Below are positions 19,629-27,403 of a stretch of 64,000 nt of DNA, piece by piece (positions within the stretch are counted from its first letter, which is position 1; every line of letters begins with the position of its first letter). The notes below the pieces were generated by a model. That model had not been told where the DNA came from. It worked only from the letters and a program-made list of their open reading frames with translations, and made no database searches. Where the stretch lies: positions 1,546,001-1,610,000 of the forward strand of contig AP019701.1 of the NCBI GenBank assembly GCA_006738865.1, read 5' to 3'. This stretch comes from Allostella sp. ATCC 35155 (GTDB lineage: Bacteria; Pseudomonadota; Alphaproteobacteria; ATCC43930; Allostellaceae). The position numbers were made by a program, and so were the translations under genes.

Positions 19629-20077
19629 CAGTCCCTCCGCTCCAGATCGGCGATCAAGAATTTCATCTCGGCGATCTCGCGCTCCTGCGCCGCGACGATC
19701 TCGTCGGCCAGCTTGCGCACGCGGGGGTCGGAGATCTGCGCCCGCGAGGCGGTCATGATCGCGATCGAATGGTGGGGGATCATCGCCTTCATGAAGGAGA
19801 CGTCGTCCACGGTCGCCTGGCTCCGCACCAGCCACAGGGAGAGGGCGAAGACCACGGCGGAGCCCGCGAATATCCCGAGATTGACCGCGCGGCTGCGGTA
19901 CATGCCCAGCATCCAGGCGAGCATGACGATCGCCATGGCGGCGCCCATGACCAGCGCCATCCAGGCCCGCGTCTGGCTCCAGAAGACATGCTCCCAGGCA
20001 TAGGTGTTGAGGTACATCAGCCCGTACATCACGACCGTCGAGGTCGCGATCATCGCGGCGAAGCGCCAGTATTTCAC
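19628..20077 (-). CDS. DUF305 domain membrane protein
   Basis: 149-aa inner-membrane protein with about three transmembrane segments in the first 95 residues (KYWRFAAMIATSTVVMYGLM; AWMALVMGAAMAIVMLAWML; LGIFAGSAVVFALSLWLV), then a C-terminal DUF305 region VSFMKAMIPHHSIAIMTA. The conserved His-His-Met-rich DUF305 region often accompanies copper or metal stress genes, though no copper gene is nearby. The start is GTG 20077, fixed by GGAGGG at 20085-20090; an open frame continues upstream without homology. Confidence 0.88.
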   Translation of the reverse strand: MKYWRFAAMIATSTVVMYGLMYLNTYAWEHVFWSQTRAWMALVMGAAMAIVMLAWMLGMYRSRAVNLGIFAGSAVVFALSLWLVRSQATVDDVSFMKAMIPHHSIAIMTASRAQISDPRVRKLADEIVAAQEREIAEMKFLIADLERRD

Positions 20078-20084
20078 GTTCGGA

Positions 20085-20090
20085 CCCTCC
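20085..20090 (-). promoter_or_regulatory. Shine-Dalgarno deciding a GTG start
   Basis: GGAGGG on the - strand, 7 nt before GTG 20077. It supports a 149-aa DUF305 protein over the longer 184-codon open frame. Confidence 0.7.
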
Positions 20091-20217
20091 GCTGCCGTGG
20101 GCTGGTGCGGCAACCGCATCGTCGCGGGATTCCGGGCGTCGGCCTTGCGTCGGCGCCCCATGGCAGAGGAAACCGGCGACAACCGTCATTGTTCCGCCGA
20201 TGGCCGACGCGGCGGGG

Positions 20218-22464
20218 CTACGGCTCGCCGTATTCCCGGATCGCCTGCTGCGTCGCGGGCGGGACGCGGTGGCTGTCGAGGCGCGAGCGGATCCAGCGGT
20301 CGATGTGCTGGCCGAGATCGCCCAGAACCTCGAACGGGCCGCCGTCGGCGGTGATCCGCGCCGCGGTGCGGCCGCCCGGCGGGCGCTCGACGGAGAAGCG
20401 GAGGTCGCGCGGGCCGGCGGCGACGTTGCCGGCGGCCTCGCCGGCGGTGTCGCTGCGGAAGGCGGGTGCCGGCGGCCGTGCAGCGGCAAGGCGGCCGTCC
20501 CGGATCGCGACGCCACCCGGCCCGATCTCGACCGGCAGGCGCCCGGAATAGCGGCCGCCGGGGCCGCCGGTGATCTGTCCCAGGTCCAGGCCGGCCGCCT
20601 CCAACTGCAGCATGGCGCCGTCGAAGGCGGGCGAAAGGGTCGCCTCGGTCATGGTGACGAGGCCGCCGGCCATCGCGAAGCGGGCGTCGGTCAGGGTCGG
20701 CCGCCCGCCGTCGAGCCGGAAGGAGAGGGTGCCGTCGGTCAGCGGCAGGCCGACATCGACGAGGCCGACCGACAGCGTCTGGACCCCGGCCGTCGAGGGC
20801 GGCTGCAGGCGATCGAGCTCCAGCACGCCGTTGACCCGCTCGACCCGGCCGAAGGGAAACGTCGCCGCATAGTCGTGGAGGAGGATGCGGCAGCGGCCGT
20901 CGATGCCGTCCGCCGACCAGGCGAACTCGCCTCGGGCGGCGGCGCGGCCGGCGGGCCGGGTCGCGACGCGGGCGAGCGCCGGCGACAGGGCGGCGAGGGC
21001 GCCCGGGCGGGCGAGGTCGACGGGGCGCAGGCGATAGCGCAGCCGGCCCGCGCCCGGTCCGGCGGCTTCGCCCTCGATCTCGACCCGCGGCTGGTCGGTC
21101 TCGCCGCCGAGCGTGCCGGCGAAGCGGATTTCGGCGGCGGCGGCGCTGCCGGCGATGCGCGCCGGCAGGGGGCCGAACCAGGGCGGGTCGGCCGTCGACA
21201 CCACGCGCTCGGCCGCCAGTTCGAACTCGGGCGCGCCTTCCTCCCAGTGGATCTCCAGGCGCACCCCCTCCGCCCGGATGCCGCGGACGGTGGCGGCGAG
21301 GGCAGGGACCAGCGCCGTGGCGCGGCCCCGGGGCCCGTCCGTGCCGAGGACGCCGTCGATCGCGACGGTGCCGCCCTCCAGGCGCAGCGGCCCGGCCGGC
21401 GACGGCAGGCTGGCCGGTCGCAGGGCGAGGCGCACCGCATGGGCGAGGCGAAACCCGTCGCCGTCCGCGATCAGCCGCGCCACCGGCGTCTCGTCCGGCT
21501 CGATGCGGGCGTCGAGCGTGAGCGGCTGGGCCCCGCGCACCGGCCGGTCGAGGAAACCGATGCTGCCGGCGCGCGACAGGCGGAAGGCCAGCCCCTCCGC
21601 GTCGCGGCGGGCGTCGGCCGCACCCTCGATGGTGAAGCGGCGGCCCTCCAGGTCGATGCCGGCGAGCGATGCGGTGACCTTGCCGCCGTCCGATTCCAGG
21701 CGCAGCCGCGCGCGCTCCAGCCCGGCGCCGCCCGGCGACCGCCCGGACGCCTGGAGGTCGAGGTCGAAGCGCGGCATCGGCCCGGCGCTGCGCCCCACCC
21801 CGATCTCGCCCGCGAGTCCCTCGAGCGTCAGGCCCGGCAGCCGCAGCACCGCCTCGCGCAGCGCCAGCCGGGCGGCCGTCCGGCCCTCCGGGTCGGGCGC
21901 CAGCCGGACCTCGCCGCCGAAGGCGCCGGCGACGCTGGTCGCGACCACCGAGACCGCGCCCTGGAGGGCGCCGGACGGCGTCTGGACCAGGGCGCCGCGC
22001 AGCGTCGCGGACCACTCGCCGCCCGGGGCGGCGATGCGGGCGCCGGCCTCCTCGAATTCGATGTGGCGGATCCTGAGGCCGCTCGCCGTGCGCAGCGCCG
22101 CCTCCGCATCGGCCAGGGCGCGTGCGGTCTCGCGCGCGCCGCCGCGGAGGGCGACGCCCTCCATCAGCACGGCGTAGATGTCGCCCGACAGCGCGGCGAG
22201 CGGCGTGTAGCGCACGGTGACGCGGTCGGCGGCGAGGGTGGCGAGGCGCAGCCCCTCGATCCGCGTCTCGAACGGGCCGACATGGCGGACCGTCAGGGTC
22301 GCATCGGGAAAGCCCAGCGCCGCCAGCCGGTGGGCGACCGCCCGCTCGACGATCCAGGGCGCGGCCAGCCAGCCGCCGACGATGGCCGCCGCGACGAGCG
22401 CGGCCGCGATCCAGCGGCGCCGGCGCCGCGTCAGGCCGTTCGGCCGGTCGCCGCCGGGCGACAC
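20218..22464 (-). CDS. YdbH-like (AsmA-like) inner-membrane-anchored envelope protein
   Basis: About 748 aa. A basic start (TRRRRRW) and one N-terminal membrane anchor (IAAALVAAAIVGGWLAAPW) precede a very long beta-rich periplasmic region with repeated beta-strand patterns. The C-terminal part (GGLVTMTEATLSP, GRYSGRLPVEIGPGGVAIRDGRL) matches the YdbH family. YdbH in E. coli is one of the AsmA-like proteins thought to bridge the periplasm and move phospholipids to the outer membrane. The start is uncertain: GTG 22464 fits the anchor, but its ribosome site (GGA) is weak and the frame is open to 22752. Its usual small partners YnbE/YdbL are not next to it. Confidence 0.8.
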   Translation of the reverse strand: MSPGGDRPNGLTRRRRRWIAAALVAAAIVGGWLAAPWIVERAVAHRLAALGFPDATLTVRHVGPFETRIEGLRLATLAADRVTVRYTPLAALSGDIYAVLMEGVALRGGARETARALADAEAALRTASGLRIRHIEFEEAGARIAAPGGEWSATLRGALVQTPSGALQGAVSVVATSVAGAFGGEVRLAPDPEGRTAARLALREAVLRLPGLTLEGLAGEIGVGRSAGPMPRFDLDLQASGRSPGGAGLERARLRLESDGGKVTASLAGIDLEGRRFTIEGAADARRDAEGLAFRLSRAGSIGFLDRPVRGAQPLTLDARIEPDETPVARLIADGDGFRLAHAVRLALRPASLPSPAGPLRLEGGTVAIDGVLGTDGPRGRATALVPALAATVRGIRAEGVRLEIHWEEGAPEFELAAERVVSTADPPWFGPLPARIAGSAAAAEIRFAGTLGGETDQPRVEIEGEAAGPGAGRLRYRLRPVDLARPGALAALSPALARVATRPAGRAAARGEFAWSADGIDGRCRILLHDYAATFPFGRVERVNGVLELDRLQPPSTAGVQTLSVGLVDVGLPLTDGTLSFRLDGGRPTLTDARFAMAGGLVTMTEATLSPAFDGAMLQLEAAGLDLGQITGGPGGRYSGRLPVEIGPGGVAIRDGRLAAARPPAPAFRSDTAGEAAGNVAAGPRDLRFSVERPPGGRTAARITADGGPFEVLGDLGQHIDRWIRSRLDSHRVPPATQQAIREYGEP

Positions 22465-22653
22465 TTGATCCGGCCGGCGCTTCCGGCCGACACTGTCGGC
22501 GTCTCCGTCATCCTGGTCCGCCGGCGCCCGGATGTCATTGCGATCGCCCGCTCCGTTCCGCCCGGATCGTCCCCCGATCCGGATCGCTGATCCACCGGAG
22601 CCTATTGCAAGAGGGGGACCATCGCCAGCCGCCCGCCAGGAGATCGTCCGCCC

Positions 22654-22854
22654 GTGACCGCTTCCGCCCGCCGCATGACGTTCGACGAGTTCCGCGCCCG
22701 CATCGAGCGGGACGGCATCCCCTGCGCGCCGGACCGGCTGGAGGCGCTCCACGACGCCTACGAGGGCATGATGGCGCAGACCGACCGGGTGCGCCGCGCG
22801 GTCGCCTATGCCGACGAGCCCGCCACCATCTTCCCGCCGGAGGGCCGGCGATGA
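22654..22854 (+). CDS. 66-aa protein coupled to amidase (AtzG-like role suggested)
   Basis: Small soluble protein, GTG start with AGGAGA 8 nt upstream, whose TGA overlaps the amidase ATG by 4 bases. The sequence is helical and charged (MTFDEFRARIERDG ... RLEALHDAYEGMM) and ends ATIFPPEGRR. By position and size it resembles AtzG, the short subunit that stabilises the amidase AtzE, but I see no direct sequence match, so that function is inferred from context only. Confidence 0.78.
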   Translation: MTASARRMTFDEFRARIERDGIPCAPDRLEALHDAYEGMMAQTDRVRRAVAYADEPATIFPPEGRR

Positions 22855-24245
22855 CCGCGCCGCTGCATTTCCTCACCATCGACGCGGCGTCGCGGCAGAT
22901 CGCCGACGGCACGCTGTCGCCGGTGGCGCTGGTCCAGGCGGTGGCCGACCGCATCGCCGCCGTCGACGCCCGGCTCGACAGCTACGTCCTGCCGACGATC
23001 GAGATGGCGCTGGCCGAGGCGCGGCGCGCGGAGGCCGAGATCGCGGCCGGCCGGCGCCTGGGTCCGCTGCACGGCGTCCCGGTCGGCATCAAGGACATCG
23101 TCCAGACGGCGGGCGTGCGCACCACCTGCCACTCGCACATCCTCGCCGACTCCGTGCCGGACCAGGATGCGGTCGTCGTCGCCCGCCTCAAGGAAGCGGG
23201 CGCCATCCTCATGGGCAAGCTCGCGACCCACGAGTTCGCCTTCGGCGGACCGGACTGGACGCTGCCCTTTCCGCCGGCGCGCAACCCCTGGAACCGCGAC
23301 CATTTCACCGCCGGCTCGTCCTCGGGATCGGGGGCGGCGGTTGCGGCCGGGCTGTGCCTGGGGGCGCTCGGCAGCGACACCGCGGGCTCGATCCGCATGC
23401 CGGCCGCCTTCTGCGGCATCGCCGGCATCAAGCCGACCTATGGCCGCGTCTCGCGTCGCGGCGTCTATCCCCTGGCCTTCAGCCTCGACCATGTCGGGCC
23501 GATGTGCTGGACCGCGCGCGACTGCGCCCTGATGTTGCAGGCGATCGCCGGCCACGACCCGGAGGATCCGGCTTCGGCCGACGTGGCGGTGCCGGACTAT
23601 GCCGCCGCGCTGACGGGCGACATCGCGGGCCTGCGCGTCGGCGTCGTCCGCCATTTCTACGAGGTCGACGACCGCGCCGACGAGGAGGTGCTGGCGGCGA
23701 TGGAGGCGGCCCTCGGCGTGCTCCGCGGCCTCGGCGCCGAGGTCGTGGACGTGACCCTGTCGCCGGGGCAGGACTACAGCGCCTGCGGCAACATCCTGAT
23801 GCTGGCCGAGGGTTTCGCCGTGCACGAGGCCGACCTGCGCTCCCGGCCGGAGAAGTTCGGCTGGATCCTGCGCGAGCGCCTCGTGCTCGGCGGCATGCTC
23901 TCGGCCGCCGACTATATCCAGGCCGGCCGGCTGCGGCGCAGGCTGGCGGCCGAGATGGAGGCGGCGCTGGAGCGCGTCGACGTGCTGGTGACGCCCGGCG
24001 CCTGGTCGGCCGCGCCCCGGATCGACGAAGTTCCGGCGTTCCAGTTCTTCCGCCGGCCGTCGCTGATGTCGCCCGGCAACGTCTCGGGCCTGCCGGCCCT
24101 GTGCGTGTGCAACGGCTTCTCCCAGTCCGGCCTGCCGCTGGCGCTGCAGGTGATGGGCCGCCGCTTCGACGAGGCGACGGTGCTGCGGGTCGGCGACGCC
24201 TTCGAGCAGGCGACGCCCTGGCGCGACCGGCGGCCGGAGCCGTGA
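22851..24245 (+). CDS. Amidase-signature hydrolase (AtzE/GatA-like)
   Basis: 464-aa Ser-cisSer-Lys amidase. Lys81 in GVPVGIKDIV, the serine-rich TAGSSSGSGAA near residue 156, and nucleophile Ser180 in GSDTAGSIRMP are all present; the family's IKPTYGRVSRRG follows. It hydrolyses an amide, but the substrate cannot be read from sequence. It is the central gene of a three-gene overlapping operon: ATGA overlap with the 66-aa protein and GTGA overlap with a ferredoxin. No GatB/GatC partners are present, so tRNA amidation is unlikely. Confidence 0.93.
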   Translation: MTAPLHFLTIDAASRQIADGTLSPVALVQAVADRIAAVDARLDSYVLPTIEMALAEARRAEAEIAAGRRLGPLHGVPVGIKDIVQTAGVRTTCHSHILADSVPDQDAVVVARLKEAGAILMGKLATHEFAFGGPDWTLPFPPARNPWNRDHFTAGSSSGSGAAVAAGLCLGALGSDTAGSIRMPAAFCGIAGIKPTYGRVSRRGVYPLAFSLDHVGPMCWTARDCALMLQAIAGHDPEDPASADVAVPDYAAALTGDIAGLRVGVVRHFYEVDDRADEEVLAAMEAALGVLRGLGAEVVDVTLSPGQDYSACGNILMLAEGFAVHEADLRSRPEKFGWILRERLVLGGMLSAADYIQAGRLRRRLAAEMEAALERVDVLVTPGAWSAAPRIDEVPAFQFFRRPSLMSPGNVSGLPALCVCNGFSQSGLPLALQVMGRRFDEATVLRVGDAFEQATPWRDRRPEP

Positions 24246-24523
24246 GCGCCGAGGTCCGGGTCCGGCGCGGGGGCGCCTGGACCAGCTTTCCCTGCGGCCC
24301 CGAGGAATCGCTGATCGATGCCGGCCGGGCGGCGCGCATCTACCTGCCGGCCAGCTGCTGCAGCGGCACCTGCGGCACGTGCCTCGTCCGCCTCGCGGCG
24401 GGCGGGGTCAACGTGACCGACCAGTGCTGGGCCCTCAGCGACGCCGATCGCGCGGACGGCTATATCCTCGCCTGCCAGTCGGCGCCGGCGACACCGGTGG
24501 TCGAACTCGACTACGACGATTGA
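24242..24523 (+). CDS. [2Fe-2S] ferredoxin, plant type
   Basis: 93-aa ferredoxin with a GTG start overlapping the amidase stop (GTGA). Cluster ligands follow the C-x4-C-x2-C ... C pattern: Cys39, Cys44 and Cys47 in ASCCSGTCGTC, and Cys78 in ILACQS. It should carry single electrons to an oxygenase or reductase, none of which is in this operon. The final 13 bases overlap the convergent AAC(3)-like gene. Confidence 0.9.
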   Translation: MSAEVRVRRGGAWTSFPCGPEESLIDAGRAARIYLPASCCSGTCGTCLVRLAAGGVNVTDQCWALSDADRADGYILACQSAPATPVVELDYDD

Positions 24524-25278
24524 GGTGCGACGCTCGCCCGGGCCGCGTCGCACTCTGCGCAACCGGCCTCGGGCGGATGGAGGAAGACCAGCGGGTCTGC
24601 GGCGAGGCGGGCACGGGCCAGGCGGACGATGTCGCGCGACCGGGCGAGCCGGGCATGGGCATGCCCGACCGGACCCTCCTGTTGCAGTCCTTCGGCGCGC
24701 AGCCATCCGTCGGCCAGCGCGAAGCCGGCGCAGCAATGGTCGTTCTCGCCATATTCGATCCGGACGGGCCGGCCGTCGCGGACGATCGTGACGTGGTGCG
24801 GCACGCGGTAGGGCACGCCCGCCAGCAACTCGGCGAGGTGCAGGGTGGTGTCGGCATCGTGCCCGACGCCGAGCAGCAGCACCTGGCCGTCATGGCCGTG
24901 GACGCGGTCGACCGGGCTGCCCGGCGCGTGCGGCGGCAGGGGCAGGGGGCCGTCCACGATCGCCTGCGCTTGCGGGCCGAGGGCGGCGAAGGCGAAGGGG
25001 TGGGAACTGCGCGCGACGCCGGGCCGTCGGCGAAAGCACTCCGCCACCACGCCGAGATCGGGCGAGGCGGGCGTCGAGGCCGGATCGAACGGGGTTGCGT
25101 CGTCGCCCGTCCAGGAGGGCATGACGAGGGTGCCGGCCGGGCCAACCGCGGTGAGCAGCGCATCGATCAGCCCCTCGGGCCCGCCCGCGACGGGACGGAC
25201 CGCTCGGAAGCTCGCATGCACGAGCAGCACGCCGCCCGGGACGACGCCCAGCCCCCAGAGTTGCTCGGAGAGCGCCAT
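24511..25278 (-). CDS. AAC(3)-family N-acetyltransferase
   Basis: 255-aa protein of the antibiotic_NAT family that includes aminoglycoside 3-N-acetyltransferases. Signatures: LLVHASFRAVRPVAGGPE near the N-terminus, LVMPSWTGDD, SSHPFAFAALG, and DRVHGHDGQVLLLGVGHD with the conserved active-site region. Chromosomal members often do not confer resistance and may acetylate other amines. It starts only 14 bp after the stop of the upstream RTX gene, so it may be cotranscribed with it; no good ribosome site is visible. Its end overlaps the ferredoxin gene convergently. Confidence 0.88.
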   Translation of the reverse strand: MALSEQLWGLGVVPGGVLLVHASFRAVRPVAGGPEGLIDALLTAVGPAGTLVMPSWTGDDATPFDPASTPASPDLGVVAECFRRRPGVARSSHPFAFAALGPQAQAIVDGPLPLPPHAPGSPVDRVHGHDGQVLLLGVGHDADTTLHLAELLAGVPYRVPHHVTIVRDGRPVRIEYGENDHCCAGFALADGWLRAEGLQQEGPVGHAHARLARSRDIVRLARARLAADPLVFLHPPEAGCAECDAARASVAPQSS

Positions 25279-25292
25279 GCAGGAAGTCGGGA

Positions 25293-27116
25293 TTAGATCA
25301 CTTCGAGGTCGCTGATCACGAAGTTGGCGACTGACAGCGACGCGAGCGGCGTACCCAACAGGGTGATCGTATTGGCCAGGCCGATGTTGATGTAGACATT
25401 GCCGTCCGCCGCGATGGCCTGGGCCAGCAGCTCGGCCGCCGTGTCGAGTGCGGTGCCGTTCACGCCCGACTGCACCACGATCAGTTCCTGGGTCGGGTCG
25501 AAGTCGGTCACGGTGTCGAGGCCGCTGGCGTTTCCGAAATAGAACCGGTCGCTGCCCTCGCCGCCGACGAGCGTGTCGGCCTGCTCGCCGCCGAACAGAT
25601 GGTCGCCGCCGGCGCCGCCCTCGAGGCGATCGGAGCCCGCGCCGCCCGCCAGGCTGTCGTCGCCGCCATCGCCGGCCAGCGTGTCCGCACCGGTGCCGCC
25701 GGAGGCGAAGTCGTTTCCCTCGCCGCCGGAAACCCAGTCCGCATCGGCCCCGCCATCGATGAGGTCGTCGCCATCGCCGCCGGTGATCGAGTCGGCACCC
25801 TCGTCGCCGAGGATCGTATCGGCCCCGGCCCGGCCCTGGATGGTGTCGGCGCCGGCCCCGCCGGAAACGAGATCGGCCCCCGACGTGTCCTGGCCGAAAT
25901 CCAATCCGGTGCCGTCCACGAAAAAGTCGTCGCCGTCGCCGCCCAGGAGCGTGTTGTTGCCTCCACTGCCGACGATGAAGTCGTTGTCGGCACCGCCGTC
26001 GATGGCGTCGTCGCCGTCTCCGCCAGTCAGTGTGTCGATGCCGGCGCCGCCATCCAGGGAGTCGGCGCCCTCGTTGCCGACGATGAGATCGGCGCCGCCC
26101 TCGCCGAGCAGGCGATCGTCGCCGTCCCCGCCCCCGAGCCCGTCATCCCCGTCGCCGCCGCGAAGCGTGTCGGCACCGCCTTCGCCCACCAGCACATCGT
26201 CTCCGGCGTCTCCGAGTGCGAGGTCGTCGCCCGCGCCGGCCTGTGCGAAGTCCGCGCCGTCCCCGCCTTCGAGGCGGTCGGCGCCCGCTCCGGACCAGAG
26301 GAGGTCGTTTCCTTCGCCTCCGGAGAGGGTTGCGGGATCGCCGCCCGGGCGCGGGACCGCAAAGATGTCGACCAGGGCGCCGAGATCGAAATCGTCGTCC
26401 GTGCCGGACAGCAGCAGATCATTGCCGGAGCCGCCATAGAGCAGGTTGCTGCCGAACCCGGCAATGACGGTATCGTCGCCCTCGTTGCCCTCGATCGTGT
26501 CCGCACCCTCGGCGCCGAAGAGCGTGTCGTCGCCGAGATTGCCGTCGATCCAGTCGGCCCCGACCTCGCCGAATACGCTGTCGTTGCCCTGGCCGCCGAA
26601 CAGCGTGTCGTCGCCCTGGCCGCCATAGACCATGTCGTCGCCGATGTTGCCGTTGACGTGCCAGTCGCTGCCGTCGCCGCCGAAGACGGTGTCGTCGCCC
26701 TGGCCGCCGCGGGCGAAGTCGGCGCCGGCGCCGCCGTCCACCAGATCGCTGCCGGTGTTGCCGTTGATGGCGTCGTCGCCCGCCTCGCCATAGACGAAGT
26801 CGTTGCCGTCGCCGCCGAGGATGAGGTCGTCTCCGGCGCCGCCCCAGATCGAATCGTCGCCGCTGTCGGCATTGTCGAGGTTGGTGCCGCCGAACAGCAG
26901 GTCGGCCCCTTCCTCGCCGAGGATGCGATCGTTGCCGCCGCCGCCGGCCACGAAATCGTCGCCGCCGCCGCCATAGGCGAGGTCGCCGCCGGTGTCGAGG
27001 TCGACCATGTCGTTGCCGGCCAGCGCGAAGACCGTGTCGTCGCCCGCGAGCGCGAAGTAGGTGTCGTCCCCCGCGGTGCCGGTGAAGATGTCGCCGCCGT
27101 TGGTGCCGTTCGCCAT
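25293..27116 (-). CDS. RTX calcium-binding repeat protein A (type I secretion substrate)
   Basis: 607-aa acidic secreted protein without a Sec signal. It is built almost entirely of Gly/Asp-rich nonapeptides (GGxGxDxhx), which fold into calcium-bound parallel beta-rolls outside the cell. The C-terminal ~90 residues (DTVTDFDPTQELIVVQ ... ITLLGTPLASLSVANFV) form the non-repeat secretion signal typical of type I secretion. There is no protease, lipase or toxin domain, so it looks structural or adhesive. Residues 1 to about 200 are almost the same as in the neighbouring RTX gene. Start 27116 has GGAGGG. No ABC/MFP secretion genes are in the window. Confidence 0.9.
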   Translation of the reverse strand: MANGTNGGDIFTGTAGDDTYFALAGDDTVFALAGNDMVDLDTGGDLAYGGGGDDFVAGGGGNDRILGEEGADLLFGGTNLDNADSGDDSIWGGAGDDLILGGDGNDFVYGEAGDDAINGNTGSDLVDGGAGADFARGGQGDDTVFGGDGSDWHVNGNIGDDMVYGGQGDDTLFGGQGNDSVFGEVGADWIDGNLGDDTLFGAEGADTIEGNEGDDTVIAGFGSNLLYGGSGNDLLLSGTDDDFDLGALVDIFAVPRPGGDPATLSGGEGNDLLWSGAGADRLEGGDGADFAQAGAGDDLALGDAGDDVLVGEGGADTLRGGDGDDGLGGGDGDDRLLGEGGADLIVGNEGADSLDGGAGIDTLTGGDGDDAIDGGADNDFIVGSGGNNTLLGGDGDDFFVDGTGLDFGQDTSGADLVSGGAGADTIQGRAGADTILGDEGADSITGGDGDDLIDGGADADWVSGGEGNDFASGGTGADTLAGDGGDDSLAGGAGSDRLEGGAGGDHLFGGEQADTLVGGEGSDRFYFGNASGLDTVTDFDPTQELIVVQSGVNGTALDTAAELLAQAIAADGNVYINIGLANTITLLGTPLASLSVANFVISDLEVI

Positions 27117-27294
27117 TGCGCCCTCCGCTCGGTGCCGGTGGTGCCGACACAAGGCCAGGGCATCGGCGGCATCCGGCGAAGCGCCTCGGGGGTCGCGGCG
27201 TCCGGGACCGACGGGGAGTTCGAACCTGGGTCCGCTCCGTCCCTATCGCAGGGGAGCCTAGAGACGGCCGGTGCGCATCGCAACCGCGCCTCTC
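27117..27294. repeat. Duplicated upstream region, copy A
   Basis: About 178 bp before RTX gene A that aligns with 29054-29233 before gene B, with shared blocks such as GCCAGGGCATCGGCGGCA, GGCGTCCGGGACCGAC and GCCTAGAGACGGCCGG. It should contain the promoter of the - strand gene. The dyad seen at the far end of copy B is degenerate here. Confidence 0.8.
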
Positions 27295-27403
27295 TGCACT
27301 GTCCGGTGGTCGGCCGTGGCCCGACACTGCGGTCGATCCGTCACCGCGAACCGGCGCCGGACCGCCCCGCACGCTCCCGACGGCGGGTGCTGCGCTTCGC
27401 GCG

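Noticed and set aside
22465-22752. 96-codon N-terminal extension of the YdbH-like protein
   Set aside because: Gly/Asp/Arg-rich text without homology that would place the membrane anchor far from the N-terminus and overlap the divergent small gene.
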